From Cyclobacteriaceae bacterium (GTDB taxonomy: Bacteria; Bacteroidota; Bacteroidia; Cytophagales; Cyclobacteriaceae): DNA of 64,000 bases. Positions 9,755 through 18,800 of this stretch are shown piece after piece. Each line of letters starts with the position of its first letter. Positions within the stretch are counted from its first letter, which is position 1. The notes below the pieces were generated by a model. That model was not told where the DNA came from, did not search any database, and worked only from the letters and a program-made list of their open reading frames with translations. The stretch is taken from assembly GCA_016786585.1 (NCBI GenBank), contig JAEUUI010000030.1, positions 310,001-374,000 on the forward strand, in the 5' to 3' direction. The position numbers and the translations under genes are program-made.

Positions 9755-11840
9755 TCAGTCTGATAAAAATTTTACTTCCTTTAGAAATGCGCGTTCCGGG
9801 TGTAAGCGACTGGCTTGACACGCGGCCTTTGCCTTCATAAAAAACTTTGAGCCCTGCGCTTTCCAGCAGGTAGATTGCATCGCGGAACGTCATTCCCGCT
9901 ACATCGGGCACCAGATTCTGGCCCATCACATTCTTTTTCCAGTTCACTGCATTGCCGCTCTTAGAGGCGCGTACCCACTCCTCTTCGGTTTGCGTGTGAT
10001 TGGATACACCAAGCTCGTTGCAAAGCATCGTCAGCTCCTGCTGATTACCGGCACGGATTACCGGGAATGCCCCCTCTTCATTCAGATGTTCTTTCGCCAT
10101 GGCGGCATGCAATTCGATGTCGCGCGCGTAAATGTTATCAGCGATTTCCTTTAGTGCCGGGGCAGCAACACTGCTTCCGTATTGATACCAGCCGCGTGGG
10201 TTTTTGATCAACACAATGGCTGTATACTTTGGATTATCCGCAGGAAAATATCCTACAAATGAGGTGATGTATTTTTTTGCATAGCGACCGTTCTCCAGAA
10301 TTTGCGCAGTTCCTGTTTTACCGGCAATGCGGTAATGCGAGTCTTTAATATTTTTTGCAGTTCCTTCCTGCACAACGCCTTCGAGCATAAGCTTCAGCTT
10401 CTTCAACGTGTTATCGGAACAAATACTGCTCACCATCGTTTCTGTTTCGAACTCCTGCTCAACGTGATCGGCTTTGCTGATCTTCGTTACGAAAATCGGC
10501 TTGATCATCTTACCATTATTCGCCACAGCGTTGTACAAGGCAAGTGTATGCAAAGGCGTATTTTCAATTCCATAGCCATAGGCCATCCATGGCAAACTGA
10601 TTCCGCTCCAACCCTTTTCACCCGGACGTTTGAATTTTGGCATCGGTTCACCGCTGATTTGAATACCGATTGGTTTGTTAAGTTTGAGATGATCAACATG
10701 ATCCAGGAATTTCTGCGGGCGTGTGCCGAAATTTTTATCCACCAGTTTCGCCATTGCCACGTTGGATGAATGCTCGAATGCTTGGCGAACGGTAATTTTT
10801 CCAAGTCCGCCTTCTTCGTGGTCGCGAACTTTATTTTTATAAAAAGTGAATTCACCGTTACCTGTATCAACACTGTCAGACAACTCAACTTCGCTGTCTT
10901 CGAGCAATGCGATCATCGTTACCAGTTTGAACGTAGAGCCTGGTTCGAACAATCCCGCGGTAGCGTAGTTAAACTTTTCGCGAAAATGTCCGTTGCCATC
11001 GCTGCTAAGATTTGAGATTGCTTTGATGTGACCGGTTTTCACTTCCATCACCATCACCAATCCATCATCGGCATTATGTTGCGCCATCGCTTTCAGCAAT
11101 GCAGTTTCAGCAACATCTTGTAAGTTGATGTCAAGCGTGGTTGTGATATCAAGCCCATCGACCGCCTTGACATTATTCGCATCGAAAATTGGTTTCCAAA
11201 CACCACCGGCAATTTTCTGATAGTATGCTGAGCCGTCCTGACCACCGAGTTGCTTGTCGAAACTGAACTCGAGACCGGCACCTTTGCCTTCCTCGTTCAT
11301 GTATCCGATGGTTCGGTCGCTCAATCTGTAAAAAGGACGATAACGCTTATCAACCTTTTCGAAGATCACACCACCTGCCAGCCGACCTTCCCGGAAGATG
11401 GGCCATTCGCTCATTGTCTTTTTGTCCTGGTAGTCGATGTTTTGGTGACTTAGAATAATATATTGCTTACCGCCTCCACGAGCGTCCTCAAGCATGTGCT
11501 TATAATCAACTGCTCTTCGGTCGCCAAAAAATCGTGAGAGACGATAGGCTAATGAATCGAGACCTTCTTTCCACACCTTGTCTTTTGGAAGCGTGGCATC
11601 GAAGGCTACTTTATAAAAAGGTAATGATGTGGCTAACAGACTTCCGTTATCGGAGTAGATGTTTCCGCGGGTGGCTTTCACCGTCATGTTGGTGAAGGTT
11701 ACTTTCTCGCCCAGCTTGGCCCATTTTTCTCCTTCAACAAACTGAATATGACCTGTTTTCACCACTACAGCAATGGCGAACAGCAACACAAAAATGAATG
11801 CAACCCGTACTCTGAGTAATATCGACCGCTTAATATTCAC
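9747..11840 (-). CDS. ftsI: FtsI / PBP2-like transpeptidase with PASTA domain
   Basis: Class B penicillin-binding protein cross-linking septal peptidoglycan. The 697-residue product has an N-terminal membrane anchor (about residues 8-30), a dimerisation domain, then the transpeptidase motifs SxxK (EPGSTFKLVT), SxN (SSNVAMAK) and KTG (AGKTGTAQIL). The last 60 residues (from NLVPDVAGMTFRDA) form one PASTA domain, usual in Bacteroidota FtsI but absent from E. coli. Overlaps the ftsL-like gene by 11 bp. Confidence 0.95.
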   Translation of the reverse strand: MNIKRSILLRVRVAFIFVLLFAIAVVVKTGHIQFVEGEKWAKLGEKVTFTNMTVKATRGNIYSDNGSLLATSLPFYKVAFDATLPKDKVWKEGLDSLAYRLSRFFGDRRAVDYKHMLEDARGGGKQYIILSHQNIDYQDKKTMSEWPIFREGRLAGGVIFEKVDKRYRPFYRLSDRTIGYMNEEGKGAGLEFSFDKQLGGQDGSAYYQKIAGGVWKPIFDANNVKAVDGLDITTTLDINLQDVAETALLKAMAQHNADDGLVMVMEVKTGHIKAISNLSSDGNGHFREKFNYATAGLFEPGSTFKLVTMIALLEDSEVELSDSVDTGNGEFTFYKNKVRDHEEGGLGKITVRQAFEHSSNVAMAKLVDKNFGTRPQKFLDHVDHLKLNKPIGIQISGEPMPKFKRPGEKGWSGISLPWMAYGYGIENTPLHTLALYNAVANNGKMIKPIFVTKISKADHVEQEFETETMVSSICSDNTLKKLKLMLEGVVQEGTAKNIKDSHYRIAGKTGTAQILENGRYAKKYITSFVGYFPADNPKYTAIVLIKNPRGWYQYGSSVAAPALKEIADNIYARDIELHAAMAKEHLNEEGAFPVIRAGNQQELTMLCNELGVSNHTQTEEEWVRASKSGNAVNWKKNVMGQNLVPDVAGMTFRDAIYLLESAGLKVFYEGKGRVSSQSLTPGTRISKGSKIFIRLNG

Positions 11841-12228
11841 CTTTCTCTACTACAATTTTGTGTGGGGGCTCAAGACTTTCCTTCAACCCGAACTCACTAA
11901 CCTTACGCGCTACTTCGCTTTGCTTGCTGGCGTACATCATGTCGGATTTCATGGTCGTGTAATCAGCACGCAGGTCTTCAACTTCAGCCTGAATCTGATT
12001 GATCTTACGAACGGTTTTTTCTGCGTAGTGTGTGTTGCCGATGTAGAACAAACACAGGAACATCACAAAAGCAATCTTCGGAATGTTCTTTACCGGAAAA
12101 CCTTCTGCGAAATAACTTTCAAGCTTTAGCTTTTTCTCCAGACCCGAGAAGACACTCGTTCCGCTTCCACCGGTCGACTTGCTGCCGTTGGATGTTTGTG
12201 GTTCGATGCGTAGTTTATTTTCAGCCAT
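11830..12228 (-). CDS. ftsL: FtsL-like division protein
   Basis: Small bitopic divisome protein expected to form a coiled coil with FtsB/DivIC. The 132-residue product has a hydrophilic N-terminal tail, a membrane helix (IAFVMFLCLFYIGNTHYAE, about residues 52-70) and a heptad-rich periplasmic segment ending at KESLEPP. Identification rests on topology and its position between rsmH and ftsI; sequence similarity to E. coli FtsL is not evident by eye. Confidence 0.8.
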   Translation of the reverse strand: MAENKLRIEPQTSNGSKSTGGSGTSVFSGLEKKLKLESYFAEGFPVKNIPKIAFVMFLCLFYIGNTHYAEKTVRKINQIQAEVEDLRADYTTMKSDMMYASKQSEVARKVSEFGLKESLEPPHKIVVEKGEY

Positions 12229-12287
12229 CTCTTACAAGTATTTAGTAGTTAGTATCAAGTAGTTAGAATTCTTTTGGAATTAACTAT

Positions 12288-13208
12288 CTACCGCTTACTC
12301 TCTACCTTCTCTGCTATTCTCAACTTTGCGCTGCGCGCTCTGTTATTTTCCTTTATTTCTTCCTCCGAAGCTTCAATCGGTTTCCGGTTCACCGCTTCAA
12401 AAGGTTTAATCTCATTTCCATAAAAGTCTTTCTCGACTTCGCCAAACACTTTACCCTTATTGATAAAGTTCTTCACCATCCGGTCCTCCAGCGAGTGGTA
12501 GCTCATCACTACCAATCTTCCGCCTGCTGCCATCACTTCGCCACATTGGTGCAAAAAATCTTCAAGCGCTTTCATCTCGGTATTAACCTCGATGCGAAGG
12601 GCCTGAAACACCTGGGCGAAATATTTGAACTCCTTTCCTTTAGGAGCGATGCTTTGTAATGCAAGCTTAAGGTCTTCTGTACGGCTGAACGGATTGCTAA
12701 CACGCTGTTGCACAATCATTTTAGCAGCTGTTCGGGCGTTTTTGATCTCGCCATACATGCCCAGCAGTTTGTGCAGGTCAGCCTCGCTATACGTATTAAG
12801 TATGTCGGCTGCAGTTGTGTTGGCGGATTGATCCATTCGCATGTCGAGCGGCCCATCGAAGCGGGTTGAAAAACCACGTTCAGGTGAATCGATCTGGTGC
12901 GAGGAGATGCCGAGGTCGGCCAGAATGCCGTTAACCTGTGTTACTCCATTCAGCTTCAGGTACTTTTTCATGTACATGAAGTTTGCCTGGCAAAATGTAA
13001 AAGAACGACTTGTTATCTGTTCGGCCTGTCGTTTGGCGTCTTCATCCTGATCGAAAGAGATTAGTCTTCCGCCTTTGATGTTTTCAAGAATCGCTAAACT
13101 GTGACCGCCTCCCCCGAAGGTTACGTCAACATAGATCCCTTCCGGATTTATGTTCAGTGCATTGATACATTCGGTAAGCATGACGGGCTTGTGATAGGTG
13201 TTGCCCAT
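12288..13208 (-). CDS. rsmH: RsmH, 16S rRNA m4C1402 methyltransferase
   Basis: SAM-dependent methyltransferase (MraW) that methylates N4 of C1402 in 16S rRNA. The SAM-binding motif VDVTFGGGGHSLAIL lies near residues 26-40, followed by ILADLGISSHQID and GGRLVVMSYHSLEDRMVK. I chose the ATG at 13208 (MGNTYHKPVM) over an in-frame GTG two codons upstream; the ATG is five bases past the mraZ stop. Length about 306 residues, normal for the family. Confidence 0.95.
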   Translation of the reverse strand: MGNTYHKPVMLTECINALNINPEGIYVDVTFGGGGHSLAILENIKGGRLISFDQDEDAKRQAEQITSRSFTFCQANFMYMKKYLKLNGVTQVNGILADLGISSHQIDSPERGFSTRFDGPLDMRMDQSANTTAADILNTYSEADLHKLLGMYGEIKNARTAAKMIVQQRVSNPFSRTEDLKLALQSIAPKGKEFKYFAQVFQALRIEVNTEMKALEDFLHQCGEVMAAGGRLVVMSYHSLEDRMVKNFINKGKVFGEVEKDFYGNEIKPFEAVNRKPIEASEEEIKENNRARSAKLRIAEKVESKR

Positions 13209-13213
13209 GGTCA

Positions 13214-13654
13214 CTACTCATTCAAATATTTCGCTGCGAGTTTTGACAATTCACTTTGGTCCTGGATTCTGTGCTTCTCATACACGTTTGGATTCCAGAC
13301 CTCAACTTTATTACCGATACCCACCAGCAGCGCCTCTTTTTCAATTTGCGCGTAGGTGAGCATGTTCTTCGGAATCAGAAACCGGCCGTTGCTGTCAAGC
13401 TCGACCGTTGCAATGCCCGCGAGGAAGTTCCGCTGGAGGGCGCGGTACTCTTCGTTGAACTCGTTAAGACCTGAAATTTTTGAGAATACCTTTTTGAACT
13501 CTACCATGGGGTAAATAATGAGGCAAGGCTCGAAACCACGCCTGATCACAAGCTCAGCGTCCCCTTCCGGCAGCTGCGCCTTGATCCGCGCAGGCAGAAC
13601 CAGTCTGCCCTTGGCATCAAGCTTACTTTCATATTCACTGGTAAAAAAGGTCAT
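13214..13654 (-). CDS. mraZ: MraZ transcriptional regulator
   Basis: Ring-forming AbrB-fold DNA-binding protein that represses its own dcw operon. The product starting at the ATG at 13654 (MTFFTSEYESKLDAKGRLVL) has two SpoVT/AbrB-like repeats: LDAKGRLVLPARIK and LDSNGRFLIPKNML, each with the DxxGR signature. An open upstream extension exists but would read through the promoter, so the 146-residue form is preferred. First gene of the cluster; its operator lies just upstream. Confidence 0.95.
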   Translation of the reverse strand: MTFFTSEYESKLDAKGRLVLPARIKAQLPEGDAELVIRRGFEPCLIIYPMVEFKKVFSKISGLNEFNEEYRALQRNFLAGIATVELDSNGRFLIPKNMLTYAQIEKEALLVGIGNKVEVWNPNVYEKHRIQDQSELSKLAAKYLNE

Positions 13655-13684
13655 AGACTGTAGTGGTTGTCTTCTCCTCTTTAG

Positions 13685-13714
13685 CAAACATAAGTAATTT
13701 TCCTCCACTTCCAA
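13685..13714 (-). promoter_or_regulatory. dcw operon promoter
   Basis: On the minus strand TTG (13714-13712), a 19-base spacer, then TATGTTTG (13692-13685) exactly fits the Bacteroidota housekeeping promoter consensus TTG-N19-TAnnTTTG. It sits about 30 bp upstream of the mraZ ATG and overlaps the MraZ boxes, so bound MraZ would block it. It lies outside the transposon, 60 bp from the insertion junction, so the dcw cluster kept this promoter. Confidence 0.8.
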
Positions 13715-13731
13715 CCACTTTGAACCACTTT
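13702..13731 (-). promoter_or_regulatory. Three tandem MraZ boxes
   Basis: Read on the minus strand, three contiguous 10-bp units AAAGTGGTTC, AAAGTGGTTG and GAAGTGGAGG. They match the MraZ-box pattern AAAGTGKNNN described for other bacteria, in the usual tandem arrangement of about three copies directly upstream of mraZ. The first two are exact matches and the third differs at its first base. Confidence 0.82.
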
Positions 13732-13769
13732 TTAACATTTTCTGGCAAAAAGTGCTTTAAAAGCCCACT

Positions 13770-13774
13770 TTTTG
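13770..13774. repeat. Target-site duplication, left copy
   Basis: TTTTG immediately before the TGTCGC transposon end. The same five bases follow the other end at 54112-54116. A 5-bp duplication is the known signature of Tn7/Tn5053-type DDE transposition. Confidence 0.85.
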
Positions 13775-13875
13775 TGTCGCTTTGATTAGAAAACTGGACT
13801 CAACATCAGGAAACCGGACTACCACAGTAAGATGCTGGACTCAATCGAGTAAAAACCCTTAATACAAACTGGATT
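13775..13875 (+). repeat. Left transposon end with four TnsB-type sites
   Basis: After TGTCGCTTT come AAACTGGACT (13791-13800), AAACCGGACT (13811-13820), TGCTGGACT (13833-13841) and AAACTGGATT (13866-13875). These are direct repeats spaced roughly 20-33 bases, the usual layout of transposase-binding sites at a Tn7-like end. From 13876 to 14079 I see no gene; one opposite-facing AGTCCAG near 14038 may be chance. Confidence 0.82.
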
Positions 13876-14079
13876 TGCCATTTTTTTAAGCGCAACTAGG
13901 TCATCCATTCCGCTAATTTTTTATCAAAATCTTATTGAAAACCGTCAGAATGGGCCAAAGTGGGGCGGGGAGATAGTGTTTAAGATTTTTTCGATGAATG
14001 GTAAAAGCTTTTTGAGGTTGGGATGAAAAATTATTTAGTCCAGCAGCCAAAATGATTTTGGTAGAGAAAAGCTAATGAT

Positions 14080-14565
14080 ATGAGTGACCTGAGAATCCTT
14101 TCAAATTCAAGACGTAATTCACCCAGCTTTCTGGGTGCCATGGGTGACTTCCTTCGTGAAACTTTGGATGATGATAAGCTCATCGAAAAGGTTGCCCCTC
14201 AGTACTTCAAACACTGGGGATCTGATTCAAACCGACATTCCGGAAGATCCGCCCGGATGATCCTGAAAGACTACCAGGATAAGCAACTCATAATCATTAA
14301 GGCGATAGACAACATTGGCGATCTGGCCGAGATGGTATTCTTCTCAACCGCCTTGCCAGATGTCAGTGTTGATCTGATCAATGATTTACGCCAACTGGCA
14401 TCCAATCGCTGGTCGGAAGGAAAACTCAGAACGAAGGCTTCTCGAATGAATAAAATGTGTCCTGGCTTGGTTGAATCGCTCAAAAAAGCCGGGTGGAAAG
14501 ACTCAGCCAAAGCAGGATATCTGGAAATAGACCTAGTTAAGAAGTACAAACGGGATCGAAACTAA
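14080..14565 (+). CDS. Hypothetical protein at left end of transposon
   Basis: 161-residue soluble basic protein, not recognised. No signal peptide, membrane segment or familiar catalytic motif. It contains a Ser/Arg-rich N-terminus, an acidic patch (RETLDDDKLIEKV) and a basic C-terminus ending LVKKYKRDRN, with a repeated 'KAGWKDSAKAGY' feel near the end. It converges on the small Cys-rich gene at 14566, with no gap between the two stops. A role in the element, for example at the end or in regulation, is only a guess from its position. Confidence 0.6.
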   Translation: MSDLRILSNSRRNSPSFLGAMGDFLRETLDDDKLIEKVAPQYFKHWGSDSNRHSGRSARMILKDYQDKQLIIIKAIDNIGDLAEMVFFSTALPDVSVDLINDLRQLASNRWSEGKLRTKASRMNKMCPGLVESLKKAGWKDSAKAGYLEIDLVKKYKRDRN

Positions 14566-14808
14566 TCAAACCGTTTTGACCAAAAATTCATACAGATACT
14601 CTATATCTTCTTCATCTCCCATACACCTCGGAGAAATCAGGCCACCATCAATCGATACAAATCCGCAGAAACAACTGACAAAATCATAATTATGCTTCGA
14701 CTCAATAACATGACCGCATAACTTACAACGGACGCTGTTCTTTAATAGCATTTTTTCCGCATATCCTTCCACCAATTCGTAAGACCCTATGATGATTTTG
14801 GTATTCAT
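14566..14808 (-). CDS. Small Cys-rich (zinc-ribbon-like) protein
   Basis: 80-residue acidic protein with CKLCG (CxxC) near residue 33 and SCFCG (CxC) near residue 50, a four-cysteine set suggesting one bound zinc. Function unknown. It is transcribed away from the XRE gene; its ATG is 31 bp from the palindrome at 14839-14860, so both genes may share that operator. Confidence 0.6.
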   Translation of the reverse strand: MNTKIIIGSYELVEGYAEKMLLKNSVRCKLCGHVIESKHNYDFVSCFCGFVSIDGGLISPRCMGDEEDIEYLYEFLVKTV

Positions 14809-14838
14809 AAAAATGAAAAGATCAGTACGAATTTAACA

Positions 14839-14860
14839 GGGTTTGTTTTCGTACAAACCC
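14839..14860. promoter_or_regulatory. Palindromic operator, copy 1 (XRE/Cys-rich divergent region)
   Basis: GGGTTTG-N8-CAAACCC, extended by an A/T pair on each side. It lies between the divergent genes at 14566 and about 14909. A 22-bp copy identical at 20 positions lies in the tns promoter (44214-44235). Inferred to be the binding site of the adjacent XRE protein. I did not find a consensus -7 box at the right distance from this copy. Confidence 0.65.
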
Positions 14861-14908
14861 TTTTACGAAAGTTTATTTTTTGATTTGTGTTGTTCAAAAA
14901 CTACCTTT

Positions 14909-15130
14909 TTGATAACACGAGATGACTTGGCCATCAAAATAGGGCAACGTATCCGGGAGATACGCGAGAAGAAAGGTATATCCCTCAAGCAATTCGAGAA
15001 CTATGAGGATTCGTTAGAAAGAAGCAATATGTCTCAAATTGAAAATGGTACAATATTGCCTACCGTTTATACCCTTTATAAAATAGCTCAGATACTAGGG
15101 GTCAGAGTTTCTGATTTCATAAAGGAATAA
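14909..15130 (+). CDS. XRE-family helix-turn-helix regulator
   Basis: Small Cro/CI-type DNA-binding protein: IKIGQRIREIREKKGISLKQFE...SNMSQIENGTILPTVYTLYKIAQILGVRVSDFI covers a full five-helix HTH_3 domain and little else. The open frame extends back to an ATG at 14843, but that would begin inside the palindrome and add an atypical Phe/Cys-rich stretch, so I prefer the TTG at 14909 (73 residues). Likely an autoregulator and, through the second palindrome copy, a repressor of the transposase operon (inference). Confidence 0.78.
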   Translation: MITRDDLAIKIGQRIREIREKKGISLKQFENYEDSLERSNMSQIENGTILPTVYTLYKIAQILGVRVSDFIKE

Positions 15131-15260
15131 CTGGCGAAATCTCAATCAATACTCAAGTAGTTTTAGAAAAAACGTCAAAACTGCACTCTGATCAGCGGTT
15201 CATCGAAATTTTAGGTACCTGCAACACCATTGCACCCGGTTTTGAATTACTTTTGATTCA

Positions 15261-15572
15261 TTGAAAGCGATCTGGTACATATTGGCCATCACAATCTTTG
15301 CAATGTCAAGCTATCCTTGCTCTGACAATCAAAACCATGAAGATGGTACAGAACAAACTGTGAGCACTGCTGAGCATCAGCATTCTTCCGATGAATCCGA
15401 TCAATGTACACCATTCTGTGTATGCTCATGCTGCAACACACATGTTAACGAGCCTTCGTTCTTCGGGTTTGTTTCAGCATCCGCAGCATTTTCCGAACAA
15501 CATGCCGGTTACACTCCTGCTTTCATTCCATCGATCAGCCAATCCATCTGGCAACCGCCCAAACTCGGGTAA
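15261..15572 (+). CDS. DUF6660-like secreted Cys/His-rich protein
   Basis: 103-residue product with an N-terminal signal-like helix, a His/Glu-rich stretch (TAEHQHSSDESDQ) and the cluster CTPFCVCSCC, as in small proteins commonly found ahead of CusA-type pumps in Bacteroidota (DUF6660). Probably periplasmic and metal-binding, though the biochemical role is not established. Start is TTG at 15261. First gene of the efflux block that runs to 26513. Confidence 0.68.
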   Translation: MKAIWYILAITIFAMSSYPCSDNQNHEDGTEQTVSTAEHQHSSDESDQCTPFCVCSCCNTHVNEPSFFGFVSASAAFSEQHAGYTPAFIPSISQSIWQPPKLG

Positions 15573-15649
15573 TCTCTTCCTCTTGTATTAGCTGCATCGC
15601 AGCTGATCATTCATTCATTACAATTATTCAATACTAAAATCTTTTGCCT

Positions 15650-15829
15650 ATGCGGCAAAAAAGAGTTCGAAGCGCTGTACAGCAAAGCCGTATTGCGTCC
15701 AAGAAAAAAGGCGTAAGCTCAAAGGTCACCGATAACATTATTTACCGGATCATCATCACATTGATTTCCGGTGCGGGGCTTGTGGGCATTATCCTGTTAG
15801 TATCACACACCATTAAAGCACACTGGTAA
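15650..15829 (+). CDS. Small single-pass membrane protein
   Basis: About 59 residues: a strongly basic N-terminus (RQKRVRSAVQQSRIASKKKG) then one membrane helix (IIITLISGAGLVGIILLVS). It ends one base before the RND pump start, so it is co-translated with it. Function unknown; an accessory subunit of the pump is plausible. ATG at 15650 is preferred over TTG at 15644. Confidence 0.55.
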   Translation: MRQKRVRSAVQQSRIASKKKGVSSKVTDNIIYRIIITLISGAGLVGIILLVSHTIKAHW

Positions 15830-15830
15830 T

Positions 15831-18800
15831 ATGATTGACAAAATCATTTATTTTTCAATAAAGAATAAGCTCATCATTGGGCTATTCGCACTTGGGTTAA
15901 TTGCGTGGGGAAGCTATTCGCTTTCACGCCTGCCCATCGATGCCGTACCTGACATCACGAACAATCAGGTACAAATTATAACCTCTGCCCCTTCGCAATC
16001 GGCACTGGATATTGAGCGGCTCGTAACATTTCCGATCGAGCAAACCATGGCGACCATCCCTGACATTCAGGAGATCCGAAGCTTTTCAAGATTTGGACTT
16101 TCAGTTGTAACGATAGTATTCAAAGACAATGTCGATGTCTATTGGGCCCGGCAACAAGTTAATGAACGGTTAACCGTTGCCGGATCACAAATTCCACCTG
16201 GCGTGGGAACTCCCGAGATGTCACCTATTACTACTGGCTTGGGTGAGATCTTTCAATACATCGTTCGTCCTGAAAAAGGTTTTGAGAAAAAATACGATGC
16301 GATGGAACTCCGCAGCATACAGGACTGGATCGTGCGCAGGCAATTGCTGGGCACAACTGGTGTGGCAGATGTTGCAAGCTTTGGAGGTTATCTCAAGCAG
16401 TACGAGATATCGGTTGATCCGGACAAGCTCAGAAGCTATAACCTTGATCTGGCGCAACTGTTCACCGCACTTGAACGCAATAACCAGAATACCGGTGGCG
16501 CATACATTGACAAGAAACCCAACGCCTACTTTATCCGAAGCGAAGGTCTCATCGGTTCGGCCGATGATATCGGAAAGATCGTAGTTAGTAATACACAAGG
16601 CGGCATTCCAATACTGATCCGCGACATTGCACAGGTACAACTCGGTCATGCTACACGATATGGCGCAATGACTTATAATGCGGAAGGCGAAGTGGTTGGG
16701 GCAATTGTGCTGATGCTGAAAGGCGAAAACTCCAATGCCGTTGTCGGACGAGTGAAAGAGCGTATGGAGCAGATCCGCAAAACACTTCCGGAAGGTGTAA
16801 CAATTGATGTGTTCCTGGACCGCAGTGATCTTGTAGGTCGCGCAATTGGAACGGTTGAGAAGAACCTGATTGAAGGTGCCTTGATTGTAATCTTTGTGCT
16901 GGTTTTGTTTCTCGGAAACTTCCGCGCAGGATTGATTGTCGCTTCGGTTATTCCGCTCGCCATGCTGTTTGCCGTTTCGATGATGCATCTTTTTGGCGTG
17001 TCAGGAAACCTGATGAGTCTTGGAGCGATTGACTTTGGATTGATTGTCGATGGCGCGGTAATTATCGTAGAAGCTACGATGCATCATCTGGGACTTCGTA
17101 AGTCTCCTCTCCGTCTTACGCAAGATGAAATGGACCAGGAAGTTTACGACTCAGCTTCCAAGATAAGAACATCAGCAGCTTTTGGTGAGATCATCATCCT
17201 AATTGTTTATCTGCCAATCCTTGCCTTAGTAGGCATTGAGGGTAAGATGTTCAAGCCTATGGCACAAACTGTAGCGTTTGCCATTCTCGGTGCATTTATT
17301 CTATCACTCACGTATGTGCCAATGATGTCGGCTTTATTCCTGAGCAAGAATACGCAGCACAAACGCAACTTCTCGGATAAAATGATGGATTTCTTCAACC
17401 GCGTTTATCAACCCATTATCAAAGCCGCACTGCGCATGAAGGCTGTGGTAGTGATGATCGCGGTGGGGCTACTTGCGGTGACGATCTTCATCTTCACACA
17501 AATGGGTGGTGAGTTTTTGCCCACACTGGAAGAAGGAGATTTTGCAGTAGAGACCCGTGTACTAACCGGAAGCAGTTTATCCTATACCGTGGAAGCTTCA
17601 ACAAAAGCTGCGGAAGTATTACTGCGTGAATTCCCCGATGAAGTGGAAGAAGTTGTCGGCAAGATTGGGTCCTCAGAAATTCCTACCGATCCGATGCCTA
17701 TAGAGGCTTGTGATTTGATGGTTATTCTCAAGCCGAAAGATCAATGGGTTAAAGCGAGCAACCGCGAAGAACTTGCCGATCAGATGGCCGAAGCGCTTGA
17801 AGTTGTTCCGGGCGTATTATTCGGGTTTCAGCAACCGATCCAGATGCGCTTCAACGAATTGATCAGTGGTGTGCGACAGGATGTAGCCGTGAAAATCTTT
17901 GGAGAAGATCTGTCAACGCTCGCAAGCTTGGCCGACCAGGTTGGCAAAGTTGCCGGCAGCGTGGAAGGCGTTAAAGATTTATATGTCGAACAGGTCGATG
18001 GGCTACCGCAGATCGTAATCAACATCAACCGGGACGAAGTCGCTAAGTATGGACTGGATATTGAAACGGTTAATCAGGCAATCAACACTGCGTTCGCAGG
18101 TCAGTCAGCAGGAATTGTGTTTGAAGGCGAGAAACGGTTCGACCTGGCTGTTCGTCTTGCATCGGTTAACCGTCAAAGCATTGAAGATGTTCGCAATTTG
18201 TTTATAACATCACCAAAAGGGGAACAGATTCCGTTGAAGCAATTAGCGGAAGTAGAATTCAAAATTGGTCCGAACCAGATTCAGCGCGAAGATGCAAAAC
18301 GCAGGATCATTGTAGCCTTCAATTCGCGCGGTCGTGATGTGGCCAGTATTGTAAAAGAGTTGCAACAAAAGATTGAGGCTCAGGTAAAGTTCCCCACAGG
18401 CTACTACCCGACCTATGGCGGACAGTTTGAAAATTTACAGGAAGCAAACGCACGATTGTCTGTGGCATTACCAGTTGCCTTATTGCTAATCTTCCTATTG
18501 TTGTTCTTCACCTTTGGATCGATCAAACAATCGCTTCTAATTTTTACTGCCATTCCAATGGCTGCTATTGGCGGAGTGTTCGCCTTGTTGTTGCGTGGAA
18601 TGCCGTTTAGCATTTCAGCCGGTATTGGATTCATTGCGTTGTTTGGAGTTGCCGTATTGAATGGCATCGTTTTGATCGCTGAGTTCAATCGCTTGCGAAA
18701 AGAGGGATATGAAGATCTCGAAGAAGTTGTCATTCTCGGAACTGCTGTCCGGCTTCGTCCGGTATTGATGACCGCTGCTGTTGCATCACTTGGTTTTTTA

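Noticed and set aside
13954-13967. AAAGTGGGGCGGG inside the transposon resembles an MraZ box
   Set aside because: Single copy without the 10-bp tandem spacing and not near a promoter.
14843-14908. N-terminal extension of the XRE regulator from ATG 14843
   Set aside because: It starts inside the palindromic operator and encodes a Phe/Cys-rich stretch not expected in this family.
16221-16988. Long antisense open frame within the RND pump gene
   Set aside because: Shadow of the pump coding frame; the forward frame has clear family motifs throughout.
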